Assembly (NCBI GenBank): GCA_029974635.1
Contig: JARKQY010000011.1
Span: 1 to 64,000, forward strand
Direction of reading: 5' to 3'
DNA: 64,000 nucleotides
Origin: Bacillota bacterium
GTDB taxonomy: Bacteria; Bacillota; UBA4882; UBA8346
Shown: positions 59,374 through 64,000 of the stretch, one piece after another
Numbering within the stretch: the stretch's first letter is position 1
How the letters are laid out: each line of letters begins with the position of its first letter
Notes under the pieces: generated by a model
The model's input: only the letters and a program-made list of their open reading frames with translations
Database searches by the model: none
Told to the model about the DNA's origin: nothing
Translations under genes and position numbers: made by a program

Positions 59374-61029
59374 ATGTTTTTTCAGAAAATTTTTACCAAG
59401 CCCCAAACCGGAGCAAACCGCGGCCGGATCCGGCCCCAGACTACGGAACAACGCGAAATTACCGCGGATATCGAAGCGAACTTGCAATTCCTCATCAAAG
59501 AGATCGGGGAGCCCGCCGATTTAGTGATTCACCGTTTCGAAAAGGATGGCCCCGTGGCTGCCTTGATGTATCTGGATTCACTGGCGGACGGCAGCTTATT
59601 GGGGAGCCATATCAGCCGGCCCATCAATGAGTTTCTGATGAAAAACGGCGGCGGACTCGATCTAAAAAACACCGAACGGTTATTAACCACCGCCAAAATC
59701 TATAACTATCGGGATTTTTCCGCTGTTATCGCCAGCGTGCTGTCGGGCCAGGCGGTTTTATTTTTGCAGCAGCAAAAGACCGCTTTGGGAGTCGCTTTTC
59801 CCGGTTTTCCCCGGCGCGCGGTCAAGGAGCCCTCTACCGAGAAAGTGACCCGCGGTTCCCGGGAAGGTTTTACCGATGTCCTGACTGACAACCTGGGAAT
59901 GATCCGGCGCTGGATCAAAGATCCGAATCTCGCTGTAACGAAGCTGGCCATTGGTGAACGGACCCAAACCGAAATCAACCTTTTATATTTGAAAGATGTC
60001 GCCAACTCCGACGTGGTCAAGGAATTGAAAACCCGGCTGGCCAAGATCGAAATCGACGGCATCATTGATAGCGGCTATCTAAGCGAACTCATCGCTGATC
60101 AAAAACTGACTTTTTTCCCGCTGGTCCAGGATACCGAGCGGCCTGACAAGGTCGCGGCCGCGGTTTTAGAAGGCAGGGTAGCCATACTGGTTGATAAATC
60201 GCCTTTCGCTTTGATCGTCCCCGTGACCTCGGACGAGTTTTATCAGACTCCCGCCGACTTCGGTTATAACTACTGGGTGGGATCGTTTTTACGGTTCATC
60301 CGCGCGCTGGGCACATTTATCGCCGTGACCCTGCCCGGTTTATACCTGGCCATGATCTCGGTGAACCCGGAGTTATTGCCACCGGGGTTAGTCGGCGTCG
60401 TCTCCTCAGCCAGGGTCCAGGTGCCCTTCCCGGCAGTATTTGAGGTATTGCTGACTATGGTGGTCTTTGAAATATTCCGGGAGGCCATCATCCGGGCCCC
60501 GGGCAATATCAGCCTGATCTTTGGCATTGCTGGTGGAGCCCTCATTGGTTTTTGCGGTATCCAAGCCGCTCTGGTCTCAGCTGTAACCGTGATTGTGGTG
60601 GTAATTACTTCTTTGGCATCTTTCGCCACGGCCAATACTGGCAAGGAGCAAGCCTGGCGATTGGTTCGTTTCTTTGTTTTCTTCGCCGCGGCTTGCTTTG
60701 GGGTACTCGGGTTTGTTTTGGCCGGACTCACGGTGCTGACCCATATGAACAGCTTGAAATCCTTCGGAGTCTCCTATCTCGAACCCTGGGCGCCGCCCCA
60801 ATCGCTGGATATGGCTGATAGTTTCTTCCGCATTCCCTGGTGGGCGCATTCCCGACGGCCAAGCTCTTACCGTCCACAACAAACAGACCGTACAGGTCAC
60901 AAAGACCTGACAGGCCTGAAAGACCTTACCGGTAAGGATGAGCCTACAGATCAGGATGATCTTACAGGTCAGGATGACCTTACAGGTAAGAATAACCTGC
61001 CGGGTCAGGAAGGAGAGGATCCCGGTTAA
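59374..61029 (+). CDS. gerAA: Spore germination receptor subunit GerA
   Basis: 551 residues. A soluble N-terminal domain (1-290) with TDNLGMIRRWIKDPNLAVTK and YLSELI is followed by the GerA membrane domain (about 300-460) including YWVGSFLRFIRALGTFIAVT, LPGLYLAMISVNPELLP and the PFPAVFEVLLTMVVFEIFRE signature. The C-terminus carries a hydrophilic tail made of degenerate DLTG-x-x repeats. In spore formers GerA joins GerB and GerC in the inner spore membrane to sense nutrients. It overlaps the next gene by 1 nt. ATG follows CGGAGAAA. Confidence 0.92.
   Translation: MFFQKIFTKPQTGANRGRIRPQTTEQREITADIEANLQFLIKEIGEPADLVIHRFEKDGPVAALMYLDSLADGSLLGSHISRPINEFLMKNGGGLDLKNTERLLTTAKIYNYRDFSAVIASVLSGQAVLFLQQQKTALGVAFPGFPRRAVKEPSTEKVTRGSREGFTDVLTDNLGMIRRWIKDPNLAVTKLAIGERTQTEINLLYLKDVANSDVVKELKTRLAKIEIDGIIDSGYLSELIADQKLTFFPLVQDTERPDKVAAAVLEGRVAILVDKSPFALIVPVTSDEFYQTPADFGYNYWVGSFLRFIRALGTFIAVTLPGLYLAMISVNPELLPPGLVGVVSSARVQVPFPAVFEVLLTMVVFEIFREAIIRAPGNISLIFGIAGGALIGFCGIQAALVSAVTVIVVVITSLASFATANTGKEQAWRLVRFFVFFAAACFGVLGFVLAGLTVLTHMNSLKSFGVSYLEPWAPPQSLDMADSFFRIPWWAHSRRPSSYRPQQTDRTGHKDLTGLKDLTGKDEPTDQDDLTGQDDLTGKNNLPGQEGEDPG
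60893..61011 (+). repeat. 18-bp tandem repeats in the gerAA tail
   Basis: About six degenerate copies of GATGACCTTACAGGTCAG, encoding D-D-L-T-G-Q/K units at the cytosolic C-terminus of GerA. One copy is 15 bp. Confidence 0.75.
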
Positions 61030-62126
61030 TGTTGCCAGAAAAAACCGGTATTGGATCAGGTCTGTTGTTTATGTTCGTCTTATCCTCGCTCTTTGGTTTC
61101 GGAATAATGTTCGCCCCGCAGGTGGCCGCCGAATCCATTGGCGGGAACGGTTATTGGGGTGTGGTGGTTGCGTTTTTGTTTTCGCTGCCGGTGATTGCAG
61201 CTGTAGTTGGATTGGGGAAGCGCTTTCCCGGCAAATCCATCATCGCATACCTGCCGCAGGTCTATGGCAAAGGATTTGGCAAAATATTTGGTCTTATTTT
61301 TCTCCTGTTTTTATTGATATCCGGGGTGCTGTTTTTACGGGATATTACCGGTATCTTTGCAAGCTTCTTTTTATTTCGCAGCCCGTTATGGGCTATAGTT
61401 TCCATTATCTTACTGGCAGCAGCTTATCCGGCTTATCTGGGCATCGAGGTCATCTCCCGGCAGGCCTCATTTCTCTTTACAGCGGTTTATCTTATCATCA
61501 CCATCATCTTGCTGATGTCATTGCAGCATTTTCAGCCGGACCATATCCGCCCGGTATTGGCGGGAAATCCTTTCATAGTTGCAAGCGGCGGAGTCCGGCT
61601 GTTTTATTGTTATTTTCCAATGGCGATGCTCTTCATGGTTTACCAGTACTACACCGAACCGGAAAAAGGCTGGAAAATCATCAACCGGGCCGGTTTGGTC
61701 TTCTTTGTTTATCTGTTTCTCTTTGTAATTGAGACCATCGGAGTATATGGAGCCAAAGGAGTACTCCGTTACAGCTTTCCAGTATTGGAACTTACCCGGA
61801 AGACCACGATACCTTATGTATTGCAGACCTTCGGTTTATACTTCTCCTTCGTCTGGCTTTCTCAGATTTATATCACCCTGGCCGGGTTGCTGTACACCAC
61901 TGCTCAAGGTTGCGCGGAATGGTTCGGGATATTGAACTATAAACGGTTTGTCCTGCTGCTTTTACCGGTAATCCTGTTCTTGGCGCTTAGCATTCCCGGA
62001 GCCATCGATCTCCATGGGTTTATTAAGGCGTTTCAAACCATCGGAATATGGGTGATCGCTGTTTTTCCCCTCATCACCTGGGCAGTGGCATGGCTGTTTC
62101 AACGGGGGGAACAAAATGGGCCGTAA
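61029..62126 (+). CDS. gerAB: Spore germination receptor subunit GerB (permease-like)
   Basis: 365 residues, ten hydrophobic segments, member of the amino-acid permease superfamily. FGFGIMFAPQVAAESIGGNG at the start, YQYYTEPEKGWKIINRAGLV and FQTIGIWVIAVFPLITWAV toward the end are characteristic of GerB/Spore_permease proteins. It is thought to bind the germinant amino acid. The downstream gene starts inside its last codons. Confidence 0.92.
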   Translation: MLPEKTGIGSGLLFMFVLSSLFGFGIMFAPQVAAESIGGNGYWGVVVAFLFSLPVIAAVVGLGKRFPGKSIIAYLPQVYGKGFGKIFGLIFLLFLLISGVLFLRDITGIFASFFLFRSPLWAIVSIILLAAAYPAYLGIEVISRQASFLFTAVYLIITIILLMSLQHFQPDHIRPVLAGNPFIVASGGVRLFYCYFPMAMLFMVYQYYTEPEKGWKIINRAGLVFFVYLFLFVIETIGVYGAKGVLRYSFPVLELTRKTTIPYVLQTFGLYFSFVWLSQIYITLAGLLYTTAQGCAEWFGILNYKRFVLLLLPVILFLALSIPGAIDLHGFIKAFQTIGIWVIAVFPLITWAVAWLFQRGEQNGP

Positions 62127-63234
62127 AGTGATGAGTCTGGTGGTATTCATCTCCTTGGTATTCCTCTCCGGCTGCTGGGATGTTGAGGAGATCAACCGGC
62201 GCGCCAAAATGGACGCCTTATTTATCGATCTGGGCGAAAATCCGGGAGAGCTTCGGATCGGCGGGTCATTTCCCATGCCCGGTTCTCTCCTCCCGCCCAT
62301 CACCGGGACCGAGCAACAGTTTGCCAAACGCCATTATGTGCTGGGTGTTTCCGGCCGGGGGATGGTTGACGCCTGGGCCAAACTTCAGGCCAATGTGGCT
62401 CGTAATGTTTTCTACGGACAGTTGCGGACACTGATCCTCACCGAAAGGCTGGCCCGGCGGAACATCAATGATTTATTGGATTTCATCGGCCGGATTCCAT
62501 CGGTGCCGCCGGACATCACGGTATTAATGACCAAATCCGACCCGGAGGCTCTCCTGGATATGAAAAACCGGGCGAATTTCTCCCCCGGGGATTATATTGA
62601 ATTGTTTTACCAGTCGGTGTATAAACACACCCAGAACTTGCCCCTCACCTTATGGCAAGTCAATGCCCGCCTGGATAATAGAACCTCCGATCCCCATCTG
62701 CCCATCATCACGCCTTCCCAAGGCATGTACCAGATTGCGGGGACTACCCTGTTTTCGGGAAACCGGATGGCAGGTGAATTGGATATGCATGAAACCCAGA
62801 CCCTGGCGTTATTGACGGGTTCCTCCAGCGGCTATCTGGCGGTGCCGCGCGGTAAAGACGGAGTTGTGGGATTGGGGGAAGTCGGTGCCAAAACTACTAT
62901 CCGGCCGGTCAAAGACAGGGCCGGGAAAATTACCTTTTTTGTAACTACCCGGATCACCGGAGTAGTTTGGGAGACTATCCCCCGCAAGATGGAATTGAGG
63001 CCGCCGGACCGCCGCCGGATTGAAGCGCTGGTAGAGGAGTTTACCAAACGCCGGATTATCAAACTGCTGGCGAAACTCCGGCAACTCAACTCGGATCCGG
63101 TAGGCTTCGGGGAGAAATTCCGTATTAAATACCCGGCCATCTGGGAGCAGAACCAATGGTATGATATCTTCCCTACGGTTGACTTTAAGGTGCGGACTCA
63201 ATTTACAATTCACCGGACCGGAATATTCCGTTAA
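62116..63234 (+). CDS. gerAC: Spore germination lipoprotein GerC
   Basis: 372 residues with a lipoprotein signal ending in the lipobox FLSGC, then WDVEEINRRAKMDALFIDLG, which is the GerC/Ger(x)C N-terminal domain, and a C-terminal half closing with YPAIWEQNQWYDIFPTVDFK. It anchors to the outer face of the inner spore membrane with GerA and GerB. The start overlaps gerAB by 11 bp, behind GGGGGG. Confidence 0.92.
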   Translation: MGRKVMSLVVFISLVFLSGCWDVEEINRRAKMDALFIDLGENPGELRIGGSFPMPGSLLPPITGTEQQFAKRHYVLGVSGRGMVDAWAKLQANVARNVFYGQLRTLILTERLARRNINDLLDFIGRIPSVPPDITVLMTKSDPEALLDMKNRANFSPGDYIELFYQSVYKHTQNLPLTLWQVNARLDNRTSDPHLPIITPSQGMYQIAGTTLFSGNRMAGELDMHETQTLALLTGSSSGYLAVPRGKDGVVGLGEVGAKTTIRPVKDRAGKITFFVTTRITGVVWETIPRKMELRPPDRRRIEALVEEFTKRRIIKLLAKLRQLNSDPVGFGEKFRIKYPAIWEQNQWYDIFPTVDFKVRTQFTIHRTGIFR

Positions 63235-63260
63235 ATACTTCCTGCCCCTCCCGCCGCCGG

Positions 63261-63428
63261 GCCGCTGTCGGAGTCCCGCTTCCAGAGAATAAGCGCCGGC
63301 CACAAGATGAATACCTTTACCGGCAGCGGCAGTTTTTCCGGGAGACGGACTTGCGCCCGGCGCGTCCAGAACTCTCCCGGCGCTATCTACCCAATTTCGT
63401 TCCGTCCCTCCCAGAGGAGGAAAACTAA
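63261..63428 (+). pseudogene. Possible C-terminal gene remnant after the ger operon
   Basis: One plus frame without a start reads QDEYLYRQRQFFRETDLRPA and PELSRRYLPNFVPSLPEEE before TAA at 63428. It looks like genuine protein sequence but I do not know the family. Confidence 0.3.
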
Positions 63429-63436
63429 AGGATTGG

Positions 63437-63801
63437 CTAAGCTTTTTCTACATAATTAATCAGATAATTCACAAATTCTTTGATGTCGCTACGATGATCA
63501 CGGATAATTCCAAATAATTCCTCGGTATCAACTTCATTATACATATGTACCAAGCGATTACGATAACCGGCCATCCCTTTAATCCGCTCCATGAAGTCTG
63601 AGGGAATAACCCCATTCCTGCTTAATAAGACCAAAATATCCCGATAATCCTCCGGTTTGCCAAAACCCGATTTGACCAAGATGTGCCGTCCGATATCAAA
63701 CAATGCTTCCAGCCCGATGCGGAGATAATGCTCGGCAATGGATGGAGAGACTTGTCAATTATGGCGGCCCGATTATAAATCAGTTTGGCCCGAATCGGCA
63801 T
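63437..63801 (-). pseudogene. hepT: Decayed HepT-like HEPN toxin gene
   Basis: ATG at 63801 opens MPIRAKLIYNRAAIIDKSL, then the frame breaks and another continues IAEHYLRIGLEALFDIGRHI and on to AGYRNRLVHMYNEVDTEELF. The HepT RNase motif R-x4-H-x-Y (RNRLVHMY) remains, but about 20 residues and the frame are lost between. An ATG within the second frame at 63703 could still give an 88-residue fragment. Confidence 0.7.
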
Positions 63802-64000
63802 TTAAAATCTCCCGAAGTAAAATTGGTTGCGAACTCCTTGTTTGTCGTCCGGTCAAAAACAGAAAAATCAAGGTAATCTCGGATTAGTTCATCTTCAAAA
63901 TCGGTTCGTTGCTCCTGCTTCCCATCATAGATTACTTTGCCTTCTTTAATAATCTAAAACGCAAACGAGAGCGGCGCGCGGCGTAGGTTAACCAAATCAA
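63780..64000 (-). pseudogene. mntA: MntA-like nucleotidyltransferase, 3' part, interrupted
   Basis: Running in from the right edge: DLVNLRRAPLSFAF, TAG, then in frame IIKEGKVIYDGKQEQRTDFE and DELIRDYLDF, the C-terminal half of MntA-type antitoxins. The stop replaces an expected Gln by one C-to-T change. It overlaps the hepT start. The catalytic N-terminal part lies outside the window. Confidence 0.65.

Noticed and set aside
59706-63303. Open frames overlapping the ger genes in other frames
   Set aside because: The gerAA-gerAB-gerAC frames carry all family motifs; the others have none.
1-64000. CRISPR array
   Set aside because: No direct repeats with regular unique spacers were seen; the only long tandem arrays are coding TPR repeats and the short gerAA tail repeats.
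39530-64000. Stop-codon recoding (for example amber read as Gln), because TAG stands at expected Gln positions in two genes
   Set aside because: TAA and TGA also interrupt other remnants, and the same genes carry deletions and frameshifts. Ordinary decay explains all of them.

Overview
The window suggests a spore-forming member of the Bacillota (Firmicutes). Support: a three-gene gerA-type spore germination operon behind a sigma-G-like promoter, a ComEA competence protein cut off at the left edge, a ResA/CcdA pair, strong Shine-Dalgarno sites, a Gram-positive type LexA box and many intrinsic terminators. No rRNA, complete tRNA or CRISPR array was seen. The species cannot be named from sequence alone.

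Layout. 1-0.3 kb: 5' part of comEA (minus). 0.66-4.24 kb: two-component system plus ABC-2 exporter (plus); both transcription units start behind the same 11-bp-spaced direct repeats, so it looks self-regulated. 4.36-5.66 kb: ccdA and resA (minus). 5.8-7.5 kb: a small HTH protein, a PAS protein and an intact nucleotidyltransferase/HEPN pair. 7.76-21.77 kb: two tandem minus-strand genes (about 3,529 and 1,129 residues), each with an N-terminal TIR-like/deoxyribosyltransferase-like domain, a linker and then a very long array of 47-residue TPR-type repeats. This is the best candidate for an undescribed system. 22.1-23.1 kb: a small membrane-anchored protein and a MIF-like tautomerase.

23.1-45.7 kb is an AT-richer defence and toxin-antitoxin island, mostly on the minus strand. 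It holds an HD phosphohydrolase with a YwgA/SocA-like partner behind a LexA-box promoter, and a run of close genes from hsdR to an HTH gene: hsdR, hsdM, hsdS, a PD-(D/E)XK nuclease, a membrane-anchored PIN protein, a DUF262/HNH (GmrSD-like) protein, a second PD-(D/E)XK nuclease, an unknown protein and an HTH protein. It also has two XRE regulators, full-length and truncated RhuM genes, a 35-residue peptide behind a near-consensus promoter, a decayed HNH-HIT gene and a YefM/YoeB pair whose operator sits inside its promoter.

45.9-50.9 kb carries resistance and detoxification genes with RNA-level control: a Mef-like MFS exporter behind a leader peptide ending in Arg-Leu-Arg (macrolide-stalling type), a CadD-family transporter behind a structured leader with a terminator, and crcB behind a fluoride riboswitch. 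51-54.5 kb has two exported proteins and an orphan antitoxin-like protein. 54.8-59.1 kb mixes small accessory genes with a gene graveyard (frameshifted small proteins, an AAA ATPase remnant, an SbcC remnant). 59.4-63.2 kb is the gerAA-gerAB-gerAC operon. The right edge has a decayed HepT/MntA pair.

Start codons were chosen by Shine-Dalgarno position and family alignment from memory; all family names rest on motifs recognised by eye, not on searches.
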